Shown here one piece after another: positions 21,801 through 33,110 of a stretch of 64,000 nt of DNA. The notes under the pieces are model-generated. The model did no database searches. It saw nothing but the letters and a program-made list of their open reading frames with translations, and was not told where the DNA came from. The first letter of the stretch is position 1, and every line of letters begins with the position of its first letter. Position numbers and translations under genes: made by a program. Origin of the DNA: Plutella xylostella (taxonomy: Eukaryota; Arthropoda; Insecta; Lepidoptera; Plutellidae); contig NC_064007.1 of assembly GCF_932276165.1 (NCBI RefSeq), positions 7,512,001-7,576,000 on the forward strand, written 5' to 3'.

Positions 21801-24800
21801 AATAGTACAAAAATAACAAATTAGTCAATCCAAAAGAGAAGCCGATGTGAATTGTGTTACAGGTGTGAACCCTTTGCCACTGCAGTATCAAGTCATGCGG
21901 TGAATGATCTAGGTACACCATACCTATAAAATCTTTCCAGAAAAATCAATGACACTACAGCTGTTACTGGCAATACCATCTTGAGGGCATCTGAAGTTGT
22001 CATTCGCGTCGGATCCTCCTACAATGACCGTGGAGGCTCAGAGCATGTGACGTCCAAGACCGTGGTCCACGAGGACTACAAATTTTTGATCAGTTACGAC
22101 AACGACGTGGCAGTGTTGGTGCTGCCGACCAGTATGAGCAACTACCGGAGCAGCTCGGTGCAGCCAGCCGCCATCCCCCCGGGGGGGTATGTGGTCCCGG
22201 ACAACGCGTCTGTGGTAGCTGTCGGGTGGGGACGGACTGATGTGAGTATCAAACACTTCACCTTGTGGATTTTATCGGCATTTATATGTAGGTAAGTAAT
22301 GACCTAATTTCTTATTTGATAATAAACGGATATATACCTACCCCATGTTTGGCATGATGCCGCAATGAGCCCTTGAATCATTTCTGTCGGCTTCCTATAC
22401 CACAACTGTAATACTCCGTAGGAGAACTGCAGCAACTCAAGCCCCCTCGGCCTGCGGCACGTGGGGCTGCGCACGGTGGACCGAGACACCTGCGCCGCGC
22501 GTTATTCGATCTTCTCATACAACAACATGCTCTGCGCGGGGCTGCTTGGTGTTGGAGGTAAGCTCGTATATCCGACTCGTCGATAGGCTGGACCGACTTT
22601 TGCAGACGATTGACGAGTATTATCGAGTGCGTTTGAGGTTTGATGAAAAACTGACTCCGCAACGAAGCCAAATGTCGAATATTTGTGAGATTTGCTGAAG
22701 TTTGTGTTCACACACGTTCGATATTTTCCAGACTCGTCATACCTAGCTCGGCTAACAATAAGAGTTTGACCCCACAGGAGCCGGTATTTGTTCGGGTGAC
22801 TCCGGTGGTCCCCTGGTGTACAACGGGGTGGTGGTGGGGGTGACCTCATTTTCGGTGACATGCGACGATTCCTTCTACCCTCAAGTGTTCATGCGCGTTT
22901 CTAGCTACACCAACTGGATCAACAACACTGTAAGTAGTTTAATGAAATATAGAAATAGAACAGCGTACCCTTGCACCCCACGGCTGAGAATGCCCCCCCT
23001 TAAAGAGTTTCTTCTCTTAACATTTCTTTATTATGCTCGTTGATTTTAATAGTTGGGTAGATGTACAGCGTGATGGGTATGAAAGTGTATTGGGTAAGTT
23101 TGGTGACGTAAGAGTGAATGAGAATGGCAGGTATCTTCTGGATGTTTGCTTAGAAAGAAACCTTGTAGTTTCTAATTCTATGTTCAAGCACAAAAAGATA
23201 CAAATGTATACATGGCAACGACAAAATGAAAGGAGTATAATAGACTTTGTGATTGTGGATGAAAGATTACGCGTAAACGTTGCTGATACTCGAGCCTATC
23301 GGGGTGTCAATGTTGGAACGGACCATTTTCTGGTTGAAAGCCGGATTCGTGGTCTGTTTAATTATTGGCGACACCGACCTCAAGTACTTATCAACAACAA
23401 ATTTAGAGCGTATCAAAGTAGAAAAATTGCAAGATGATGTAGTAAGTGAAGAGTATAGAAGAAGTTTGAAAGAAAACTTAGAGAGCACTAATATCTTAGA
23501 TGAAAATGATTTAGAAGAAAAATGGAAGCGTTTGAAAGACAATTTAGTAAATACGGCGGTGAAATTATGTGGAGTGAATAAAAGAAAGAAGAGTGGTAAC
23601 TCTTCTTTCGCGCGCGCACATAATTTCAGAGGGAGCTTACTTGGTGGGATGATGAATGCAAAAAGGTAGTGAATGAAAAGAAGATGGCATGGTTGGATTT
23701 ATTGTCTAAAAAAGCCAACAACATAATGCAAGGAAATCAGGGAATGGAAGATAAAATGAAATAAATTCGTGAAAAGTATCTTTTACTAAAGAAAAAAGTA
23801 AAGAAGTGATTGAAAGGAAGAAAAAGGCATTAAAAGATGAATGTGATAGAAAATTCTCTGACAACTTTCGAGCGAACATTAAATTGTTCTGGAAGTTGGT
23901 AAGAAAGGCTCGAGGGAAGTCAGAGAATACAAATCTGGATGTGATAAGGGATGAAAATGGAGATGTTTTGAATGATGAAAATAAAGTCTTTAAAAGATGG
24001 AAAGAATATTTTGAAAGTTTGTTTGAAAGCACAGATTATATGACTGTAAGTGATGTAGAGGTAGAAAGTGAAAGAATTATACATGAGGAATACAAGATAA
24101 GTATGAAAAAAATTATGGATGCATTAAAAAGAATGAAAGTTGGCAAATCGGCCGGGTCTGATAGGGTATCTTTAGAGATGCTAAGAGCGGGAGGTGGAGT
24201 GGCTGCAAGTGAGCTTTACCAACTCTTCAATGAGTGCTGGCTTTGCGGTACGGTGCCACGCGACTGGTGCAGAGCGGTCATAGTTCCTTTGTATAAAGGA
24301 AAAGTATCGCTCCAGACCTGCAACAGTTACCGCGGCATCAGCCTCTTAAGTATAGTTGGTAAATTGTATGCAAAAATATTGATTGAAAGGGTAGTGAAAG
24401 AGACCGAAGAAAAGATCTGGGATGTGCAAGGTGGTTTTCGAAAGGGGATGGGATGTACGGATCAAGTCTTTTCTCTACGAAGCGTCACAGAAAAAGTCCT
24501 TGCAAAGCAGCAAAAGGTGTTCTGTGGCTTATGATAGAGTGAGGAGGAATGATTTATGGGAGACACTATCCGTTTATGGAGTGTCTGGCCACCTGACGCG
24601 GGCACTGGGGTCCCTTTATAGGGAATCTAGTGCGTGTGTCAGGATAAACGGAGCCTACACTGACTGGTTTGGTATCCACAGAGGTGTTAGACAGGGATGT
24701 GTGGCTTCGCCTTGGCTGTTTAATTTATTTATGGATAGTTGTCTCAAGGATATGAAAGATGACGAAAGAGGTTTGCGAATAGGAGAGTTGCTTCTTAAGT

Positions 24801-26503
24801 GTTTCCTGTATGCTGACGATCAAGTCATACTTGCATCGTCGGTAGAACAGCTGCAACAACAAGTAACTCTCATGCATGAAAGTTTTAAAAGGAAAGGAAT
24901 GAAAGTGAATGTTAATAAGACGAAAGTTATGGTGTTTGAAAGAGAGGAAGAGGTAACTGAATGTAAGATCACGATCGAGAACGAAAAAGTGGAGCAAGTG
25001 AATGAGTTTGTTTATTTGGGTAGTCTGTTTACGAGGGATGGGAAATGTGAAGGGGATATTGAAAGAAGAGTGAAAGCGGGAAATAAAGTAAATGGGGCCT
25101 TGCACTCTTCCATGAGGAGTCAAAACGTGTCTCAAAAGGCTATTTTGGCTGTTCATGGGGGAGTGTTGGTCCCTACACTAATGTATGGAAGTGAAAGCTG
25201 GGTTTGGCAGAAGAAGAATGAAAGTAGGGTAAATGCTGTTGAGATGCGCTCTCTAAGAAGTATGTGTGGACTGAAACTGAATGATAGAATAAGGAATAGT
25301 GTTATAAGAGATCGAGTTGGAGTAAAAGAAGACGTAGTGACCAAAATTGAAAAGGGAATGTTGAGATGGTTTGGTCACATTGAAAGGATAGATGAAAGAA
25401 GACTGACGAAAGAAATTTATTGTGCGGAGATGTATGGTTGTGTCGGTAGAGGACGTCCTAGGCGAAAGTATGTCGACCAGATAGGCGACATACTCAAGAA
25501 GAGCCAAATTAGGAGTTTCCGAAACCGACGTGCGTGTATGAAGAGACTTATTAATGTGGAAGAAGCGAAAGAAGTATGTCAGGATCGTGGAACGTGGAGA
25601 TCCATAGTCTCTGCCTACCCCTCTGGGAGACAGGCGTGAGCATATGTATGTATGTGTACGTTTCTTTATGACGAACAAGAAAATATTTTTGTTATCATAC
25701 CTATACCCTACCTAATACGTAAAATTATATCATCATCATTGTGGCCTTGTACGTCTATGACAGACGATTTAGTTAGTGTCTGGAACACGATTTTTCGTGA
25801 CTATATAAGCCGATACGGGAGCGGCAAGGCCTCTCGCAGTATCTACAAATGAAAGTGCAGCTAGTGGTCGGTACACGACTGTGACGTTTTTGGCGCTTGA
25901 GGGCGAGATCAGAAAACCAGGCGTCGTCGTGAATTTTACGGCCGTCGAACACGTGCTTTCGCCATGCATCCCTATTCCCTACCCTCAGCGAGTTTCTCCC
26001 AACTTTGATAATCGATGCTAGAAGCAGCCATATCCCGCTTGACGCAATCTTTGAATCGCAGTATGGGTCGCCCCAACCCTCTCTTAGCATTTGCCACAGC
26101 GCCAAGCATAACACTCCGCGGCAGACGAGACGTTTCCATTCTGTGCACATGCCCTAAAAAATTATAAACGTGAAAGTTTTTAAGTAAGTACATACCTAAG
26201 TATGTTGAGCAAATTTGATGAAATTAGGTAGGTAAGTAGGAGCTGATACCCTCGATTTACATTATAATTTTAAACTTTCCACTGAGCGCCCCCCAGTAGG
26301 CGCGGTGATTTCCGTGATACAGGGTAACTCCTGGCTGGAAGGGTGCATTCATTAATCAATTCCAGGTAAGTCAAAACCAGGTTGTGGTTGTGGACAAGAA
26401 CAGTCACAACACCGCCGTGGCAGCTGACGTCACCAGGTTGATGCTACTCGTCTTCGCAACGTCAATTGGGATTATGTATTCCAAAATCTCATTATTTTTT
26501 TAA
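18885..26503 (+). CDS. Protease B1: secreted S1A serine protease with hydrophobic tail
   Basis: Seven exons join in one frame: 18885-18933, 19345-19478, 20618-20706, 21941-22241, 22422-22557, 22778-22929, 26366-26503 (332 aa). Residues 1-17 form a signal peptide. Activation would follow Arg38, but the new N-terminus reads IVRG instead of IVGG. The triad is His87 (TAAHC), Asp146 (DNDVAVLVL) and Ser245 (CSGDSGGP). Gly lies at the position equivalent to 189 and the 190 equivalent is Ile, so the pocket is neither trypsin nor classical chymotrypsin. Residues 288-332 form a tail ending in LMLLVFATSIGIMY, like a GPI or membrane signal. Intron 2 holds a long inverted repeat, intron 3 a LINE piece, and intron 6 two LINE insertions. 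No frame lesion was found. Substrate unknown. Confidence 0.82.
19506..19699. repeat. 68-bp perfect inverted repeat in B1 intron 2
   Basis: Arms 19506-19573 and 19632-19699 are exact reverse complements, separated by 58 bp. Protease B2 has only the left arm and spacer (from about 49218) and then continues with different, apparently ancestral sequence. The right arm in B1 was therefore newly made by copying the left arm in inverted orientation. If transcribed, it would fold into a 68-bp duplex. Confidence 0.9.
20990..21690 (+). mobile_element. 3' fragment of an RTE-type LINE in B1 intron 3
   Basis: The 157-codon frame 21191-21664 encodes the post-RT region seen in RTE-type LINEs (KACVKTVLLYGCETWK, LRRTEDVPKEALTWHPEG, RRLGRPRETWQR). 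The weakly open sequence upstream (about 21070-21190) continues the same domain through a stop codon. The RT and endonuclease are missing, so it is 5'-truncated. The corresponding intron of B2 diverges at this point. Confidence 0.8.
23032..25660 (+). mobile_element. 5'-truncated RTE-type LINE in B1 intron 6
   Basis: Flanked by the 9-bp duplication TTTCTTTAT (23023-23031 and 25661-25669). B2 has the single-copy target near 61190. It begins inside the endonuclease (VDFNSWVDV, DFVIVDERL, GTDHFLVES) and runs through the RT (VGKSAGSDRVSLEML, NSYRGISLLSIVGKLY, VQGGFRKGMGCTDQ, RQGCVASPWLFNLFMD, FLYADDQVI) to a post-RT domain. Coding sequence falls in at least four frame segments (23033-23437, 23280-23669, 23806-24534, 24422-25639), so it is dead. 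The 3' end, CAGGCGTGAG plus ATGT repeats, is shared with SINEs in this window. Confidence 0.9.
25730..26157 (-). mobile_element. LINE 3' fragment, minus strand, in B1 intron 6
   Basis: Flanked by the duplication AAAATTATA (25721-25729 and 26158-26166). B2 has one copy near 61249. In minus sense it encodes a LINE C-terminus ending in a zinc-finger-like CRYCERPCRSRIGLYSHEKS, then an ATG-repeat tail seen as TCATCATCATT at 25730. It is strongly 5'-truncated. Confidence 0.82.
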
Positions 26504-27403
26504 GTAAGTAGCTACCGATGATAGTTTTAATGTCTAAATTTAAACTTATTGTGTTTAAATTATAATATTAATATTTTTTATAAATTTATGTTTAAAAAGT
26601 GGCTTTTTAGGCAAATACTGTAAGTTTTGCATTTCCGTTTATAATGTTTTTTTTTTCTTATTATACATATAGGATGTTCTCGGAGTGGTAGGTATATTGT
26701 TACCTGAAAAGGGGTGACTCAGACTCATTCTGAGCAACTTTTGTTTGGTAGTTTAACTTGATTATGTTGATGACTTTGAAATTTTGTCTTTTATTGAAAT
26801 TAAATGTATTTTTAACAACTTATGATTTTTTATAAGTATCTTTCCTTTGCCCCCTTTGGTATATTAATACTATGTAGGTACGAATAGAAAGCATAAGTAG
26901 GTATATGAAAAAGACGTATGTTGAAATATGCGAAACGTTTTACATATTTGTTGTGTCCTAGAGTCCACTTGCAAAGCCAAGGGTCTTAAGAGGACCATTA
27001 ATAGCTACATTTACCTTAAATAAAATTTACATCGCGGTGTTGTAAAAAAACGTTGTATTAAGTAATACTAGCTGTTCCCGCGCGCTTCGCTTCGCCTTAA
27101 AAAGTTTTCCCGTGGGAATTCCGGGATAAAAAGTAGCCTATGTTCTTTCTCAGGGTCTAGACCATAATGTATACTAAATTTCATTCCAGACATTGTACAG
27201 ACCTTAGAATAACAATATACTAACAAGACGGTAAAGTAATTTATGTTTACTGGCGTATTCGACGATGTATCTGTGTCAGTTCATTATATACTTATGTACA
27301 ATACCGAGAAACTTACGTAGCGTAGGACATACAATACAGTGTGTTAAAAAGGATAGACAAGACACTAAGAGTTGTAGATTTTGACCTTTACTATAATTAT
27401 TTA
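26504..27403. other. B1-A2 intergenic region
   Basis: Homologous to the B2-A3 interval (61590-62475). It contains the shared 3' flank of the B genes, an AT-rich stretch with several ATTTA-like runs, and a dispersed repeat at about 27070-27190. No additional gene was seen. Sequence from about 27250 to 27931 is shared by all plus-strand protease genes and probably includes their promoter. Confidence 0.6.
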
Positions 27404-27774
27404 GGGGCCGTCCATTAATCACGTGAGGTCGTTTTTCTCATTTTTTTACCCTCCCCTCCCCTCCCCCTGGTGATATTTGGTGAGGTTTGGGACCAACCCC
27501 CCCAACCCTCCCTCCCCCCCCCTGGATCACGTGTATTTTTTTGGAAGTCTATGTAAAGGCAATTTTTGACTAGAAAAAAAATAGGTCATACTACAAATCG
27601 TTAAAATTTTTGCGCCGTCCAAAATATCGGTTCAGAAATACCTAATTTTTGACAAAAAATTAATACACGTGATGTCTAACGAGAACCCCCCCTCCCCCCT
27701 CGTGATGTTTCGTGAGGTTTTCAGTACCCCCCTCCCCCCCCCCTTTGAGCCTCACGTGATTAATGGACGGCCCC
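27404..27774. mobile_element. 371-bp MITE with TTA target duplication
   Basis: Terminal inverted repeats GGGGCCGTCCATTAATCACG and its complement (about 24 bp) are flanked by TTA on both sides. The interior has C-rich tracts. The paralogous site at 62476 is empty, so the insertion followed the block duplication. TWA duplication suggests a PIF/Harbinger-type element. Confidence 0.88.
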
Positions 27775-27857
27775 TTACCACTATTGCAACACCTTGTACT
27801 TTAACGTCCGTCAACATTGCTTCGCCGTAGACAAGTAAAAAAGCTACAATAAATAAT

Positions 27858-27888
27858 ATTGCGATGGCCATGGCTTGGCCATCGCAAT
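27858..27888. promoter_or_regulatory. Conserved palindrome upstream of protease A2
   Basis: Perfect 13-bp arms (ATTGCGATGGCCA and complement) around a 5-base spacer, ending 43 bp before the A2 start codon. Its counterpart at A3 is identical. Confidence 0.5.
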
Positions 27889-27931
27889 TTTTACTTAGGT
27901 ACTTTTGAGACTGGAAATAAAAAGGAAAGTG

Positions 27932-30900
27932 ATGGTTTTCAGTATAAAGTTACTAATAATGACTGTGCTATTTTACCATGGTAAGCTTTCTTATTTACAG
28001 TAGTCATGAGTACGGTAGAGTAAAATTGGATATATCTATTATCTATGTGTATGTCGCAGGCATCTGGTTTAATCTCCTGTTTGATTGAACCGCTAGCCCG
28101 TTCATTGGATGACGCTGCTTAGTTGTATGACTAGGCCGAACGTTGATTGCGTTGAAGCGTCACAAAAAGTCCAACTAGGTAGCTGACTTAAAATCAGTCA
28201 GGTGGTGAACAAAACGAATATGACGTCTAACAGCTGACACAAAAAGCACCTATATTGTTAGTTTTTTGCAAATAAATTAGCTTTAAAGTGCGTTATTTGT
28301 GTTAAAATAGTGTGACAACATGGATTTACCTATAATAACGCCGCGGGCGGATAGTTTCAAAGAAAAAAATGTGGCGTAACTGGCGACGAATTGAGAACCT
28401 CCTCCTTTTTTTGAAGTCGGTTAAAAAAAAAAGATCTTTCTGGATAGACGAGTACATTTTAGAACGTTCAGAAGTAAATTTGTGCAGGGCGACTGAGTGA
28501 GGCAAAAAAAAAATCTTAAGTTTTCCTACAAAAAAATGCCGAGGCGGATAAAAAATTTACTATTCCACCGGTTCAGAAAAGAACAAAGGCCGGCTTTCGT
28601 ACTTTAAATCATATTTCTTAAGACATGAAATCAACATGTGAAAAGATGGCTCAGTACCGTTCTAGGCGTACGTCCTAAAATATTTTTATGTAGGTACTTT
28701 TTTAATCCTCCAACCTAAAGCCCAAAGCCTGCCGCCCCGGGCTGTAGCCCTTTTAGCCCTAGGGTAAATACGCCCCTGAGTGTGACAACATGGATTTACC
28801 TATAATTACGCCGCGGGCGGATAGTTTCAAAGAAAAAAATGTGGCGTAACTGGATAATTATAAACAACAATATGAAGATACGTTTATTGTTATTGTTTAG
28901 TTAATTTGTGAGATAAGAGCTTTGTAACATAGTCTTTTTGTTGACTCTTGTCTGTTCATGTTCACCCTAACCAGACATTACAAAGTTGCTATACTATATC
29001 CCATTCAACGACTCCGCTGAATGACGTTCAGTCATGACGTCGAACGTTACAATCAACGACTTGACGAGTTGTCCTTTAGTCATACAACTGAATAGCGCCA
29101 TCCAATGAACGGGCTAGTGGTTCAATCAAACAGGAGATTAAACCAGATGCCTGTGACATTTATATGTGGTACTTTATACTAAGCTCCTTCAGTTTTCAAA
29201 GGTAAAAGAATGTAACCTTACCAATTTTTTTATTTATATAGTTAGGTAGGTATATTAAATCAAAGTCTATTTAAAAAGTAAAAAAATTGTTATTTCTTTA
29301 TTACCGATAGGGTGCAATCAACCCCCAGTAAAAGAGAAAAATTTTTTTTCAACATTATTAGGCATGTATTAATTTTTACCTACCTTAAGAATGTCAATTT
29401 TATCAACTAACAAATTTAAAAATTATGGACTACGTGTAGGTAGGTATATAATTACGTTTTCAGGGAGCTGTGAGGACAAGGTGACTGTGAGGAAGCCCCC
29501 CGCGCCCCCCGCCAACAGGATCGTTGGGGGACGACCCACCACCGTCGAGGCATACCCATACATGGCGTATTTAAGATCATTATGTACGGTAGGTACTGCT
29601 GCTTTACCAGACCCACCGACATAATTATGGAAGCTTCGTTTGGAGCTGTCAACGCGAGCAATGAAAAGGTTAAATTTTCATAATACCGATACCAAACAGG
29701 GAAGTAATGTTGATGTGACTGTGACCGTAGGTACACAGTTGTACGGGTAGGGTCAGTGCGTCTCAGTATGTTCGAGAAATAATTCTCAAATGTTCTAAAA
29801 ATTAAAATAATGAAGGTATTCAATATCCATAATGATAGTTATTTGTTGGGAGTTCTGATGTAAGTTATCAGATCATATCAAAATTATGTGACTTTACTTA
29901 CTAATTTAACTATAACTTATTAAGTAGATACGTCAGTTTTCAGGGTTTTAAACTTCCACGGTATAATAATAAAAAAATAATAATAATATTTATTTAACTC
30001 TTCGTTGTACAAATATTACTAACATTACATTGTACAACTTTATAAGATTTTAATTAAAAAATAATCATTTATAATTTATTGTTTGACAGCCAACTTCTAC
30101 CATGTATTTCTGTTTCGATGGTAAGGCCCCAAAACTTTAGTTAAATTAGGAGGTAAGTTCTAAAAATTAAAATTATGAAGTTACCTTTCTTTTTGTCAAA
30201 CCAGGATGCGTTACTTACGGGCCTTTTCGGTGCTGGACACCATTATATTTTTTAATTATTCTTAATGTTCTTTTGTTTGATTCACTTTTAATTTAAATTT
30301 CGTTTTTTATTTTATTTTTTTGTGTACTTATGTTATTACTTACTATTTTTGATGTGTGGTGCTAGACACCGAATAAAGATTTTTTATATTTTATCTTTAT
30401 CTTGGCGTCATAGCTCGGCGTCATGTTAGCGCTCTGACGCGCGCTGGTAATGCTTTCTGTTTGACGTAGCCTTATGTTATTTTGAATTTGCGGTTAGTTA
30501 TTATATAGCCCTCATTGTAACGTACTTTATCACTGTATTTGCAGATGCGTGGTCAGAGGCTGCTGGGGGGTGCCTGTGGGGGCGTGATACTCACACAGCA
30601 CCACGTGCTCACCGCTGCACACTGCTTATTTCGGTATTAAATTCCAAAATGTTGTAAGTACTTAGTTACGATTTAGCGGTTGGCCATTCTCTAAATTATC
30701 ATGAACGTCTCACTATATTTCCCTTTCATTAATTTACGAGCTGCCCCCAAGAGCTTCGCTGCGCCTTTAAGGCGCTATTATACGCAGAACTAGCGCAACC
30801 ATTAGATAAAATTCGTAACATCCGTTTGAAGCGCCAATTTTGTGATATCATTTAACATGGCCATGAAGTGTCCGAGAGCCGTCATCCTTCATGTCGTTCT

Positions 30901-32803
30901 CGCTGACGGAGCGTCACGGATGGTGACGGTTGTGGTGGACAAACAGCCAAACGCACCGTGTAGCGCATATATTTACTATTTTAAATTTAAAATAGTCAAT
31001 CCAAAAGAGAACCCGATGTGAATTGTGTTACAGGTGGAACCCTTTGCCACTGTAGTATCAAGTCATGCGGTGAATGATCTAGGTACTTTACACCATACCA
31101 CAAAATCTTTCCAGAATAATCAATGACACTACCATCTTGAGGGCATCTAAAGTTGTCATTCGCGTCGGATCCACCTACAATGACCGCGGAGGCTCAAAGC
31201 ATGAGACGTCCAAGACCTTGGTCCACGAGGATTACAAATATTCGGAGAGTAAAGACAACGACGTTGCAGTGTTGGTGCTGTCGACCAGTGTGAGCAACTA
31301 CCGGAGCAGCTCGGTGCAGCCAGCCGTCATCCCCCCGGGGGGGTATGTGGTCCCGGACAACGCGTCTGTGGTAGCTGTCGGGTGGGGACGGACTAATGTG
31401 AGTATCTAACACTTCACCTTGCGGATTTTATCGGCAACTATAGGTGAATAATGACCTTATATCCTATTTGATAATAAATGGAAATAAACCCCATGTTTGG
31501 TATGATACGCCAATGATCCCTTTAGTAATTTCTGTCGGCTTCTTATACTTAGACTTAGACTTGTTTGCCGACTCACTCAACACCGTGTTGAGAGCGTGTA
31601 AAAGTATGGCAGAGATCGGAATGAAAGGTTCGTCCATTATGTAAACGTACTTAAGTAATATAGTTAGGTATAGTAAATGATGTTAAGATATAAGTATAAT
31701 GATAAGTTTACAATTTGTAGTTTGTGTTTTTAGAAATAACCATATGTAACGCCATAGGTCTCTAGCCTGTAATGTTATGTATGATGTGTAAATAAATAAA
31801 TAAATAAATAAATATACCACGACTGTAATACCCCGTAGATGAAATGCATCAAGTCAAGCCCCATCGGCCTGCGACTCGTGGGGCTGCGCAAGGTGGACCG
31901 AGACACCTGCGCCGCACGTTATCCGAGATTCTCATACAACAACATGCTCTGCGCGGGGCTGCTTGGTGTTGGAGGTAAGCTCGTTTATCTGACTTATGAA
32001 GTCGACAGGCTGGACCGACTTATGGAGACGTTTGACGAGTTCTATTGAGTGCGTTTGAGTTTTGATGAAAAAAAGACCCGCTTCAAAGTCACAGGATTCA
32101 TGAATGTTTGTGAGAAAGTTTGTGTCTGTCCACACACGTTGGGTATTTTCCAGACTCGTCAAGTCGTCATTCCTATCTTGGCTAACAATTAGAGTTTGTC
32201 CCCTACAGGAGCTGGTACTTGCCTGGGTGACTCAGGTGGTCCCCTGGTGTACAACGGGGTGGTGGTTGGGGTGACCTCATTTGGGAAGGCATGCGACACT
32301 TACTTCTACCCTCACGTGTTCACGCGCGTCTCTAGCTACACCAACTGGATCAACAACACTGTGAGTAGTTATAATAAAATAAAGAAAGATAAACTGTATT
32401 ATCACAAAAACTTGAAACATTGTTTAATAAGTGTTAAAACGATAGTTTGGAGATTTATTATGCGTTTGACAAAACTCTCGTTAAACATCTGTTAAGTACT
32501 GTCTTTAGTTCTTGTGGTAAGGCTCACAGACTTGGGCCGCTGCCCCGCTGTACTGCACCCTTGCACCCCACAGGTGAAAATGAAGCCCCATAATCTTCCA
32601 CGGTAAGCAAGTAAGTAGGAAGCTGATACCCTCGATTCTCATTATAATTTTAAAATTATTTTTTCCAGTTACGACAAAACCAGGTTGAGGTTGTGCACAA
32701 GCTCAGTCACAACACCGCCGTGGCTGCTGACGTCAGCAGTTTGATGCTACTCGCCTTCGTAACCTCCATATGGATAATGTATTCCGAAATCATTTATTTT
32801 TGA
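27932..32803 (+). CDS. Protease A2: complete secreted S1A serine protease with hydrophobic tail
   Basis: Seven exons with GT-AG borders join in one frame: 27932-27980, 29464-29588, 30545-30633, 31115-31397, 31839-31974, 32209-32360, 32669-32803 (322 aa). The start follows a conserved palindrome. Signal peptide is 1-17. A short Pro-rich propeptide ends at Arg35, giving mature IVGGRP. The triad is His84 (TAAHC), Asp137 (DNDVAVLVL) and Ser236 (CLGDSGGP). Gly230 equals position 189 and His263 (YPHVF) lies near 226, so the S1 pocket is unusual and trypsin specificity is unlikely. Residues 279-322 form a tail whose last 20 or so are hydrophobic after small residues (AADVSS). This fits a GPI signal or membrane anchor. 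Introns hold a long-TIR element, a retroelement tail and AT-rich repeats. It is the cleanest copy in the window. Confidence 0.87.
28051..29159. mobile_element. Long-TIR nonautonomous DNA element in A2 intron 1
   Basis: Inverted termini of about 85 bp with few mismatches open ATGTCGCAGGCATCTGGTTT and close with the complement. Inside, a segment of about 70 bp beginning TGTGACAACATGGATTTACC occurs twice (about 28314 and 28785). Each copy contains an ATG-initiated frame of 19 codons ending in TAA. No transposase is recognisable. A 57-bp remnant of the left end remains at 62750-62806 in A3, so the insertion predates the A2/A3 split. No clear target duplication. Confidence 0.78.
29960..30410. repeat. 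AT-rich retroelement-like tails in A2 intron 2
   Basis: Low-complexity TAA runs near 29970-30000 and a segment at about 30225-30405 bounded by GGTGCTGGACACC and GGTGCTAGACACC, ending in AATAAAGATTTTTTAT. Neither has coding content. B1 lacks the second segment. Confidence 0.4.
31549..31812 (+). mobile_element. 264-bp retroelement 3' end with (AAAT)n tail in A2 intron 4
   Basis: Flanked by TATAC (31544-31548 and 31813-31817). A1 has the uninterrupted target at about 986-991. It ends in AAAT repeats like the piece at 1-91. Coding content is not recognisable. It inserted after A1 and A2 separated. Confidence 0.8.
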
Positions 32804-33110
32804 ATTAAGTACCGTACCGATGATGATTTAGGTACGATTTATTTTCTAAATTTATACAGAATAATTCACAAGTTTGGAAATTCATATTGAAAAAGTGGCT
32901 TTTAGGTGAGTAGATATACATATTTTTTGCATTTCCGTTTATTATGTTTTTTGTTCTTCTGAGAAACTTTTGTTAAGTAACTAGTTAACTCGATGATGTT
33001 GATTATTCGACATTTTCTCTTATATTAAAATTAAATATATTTTTATAACAGCTTATAAATGTTTTTTTATATCTTTCCTTGCGCACCTTTTTGGTATATT
33101 AAGTATACCT

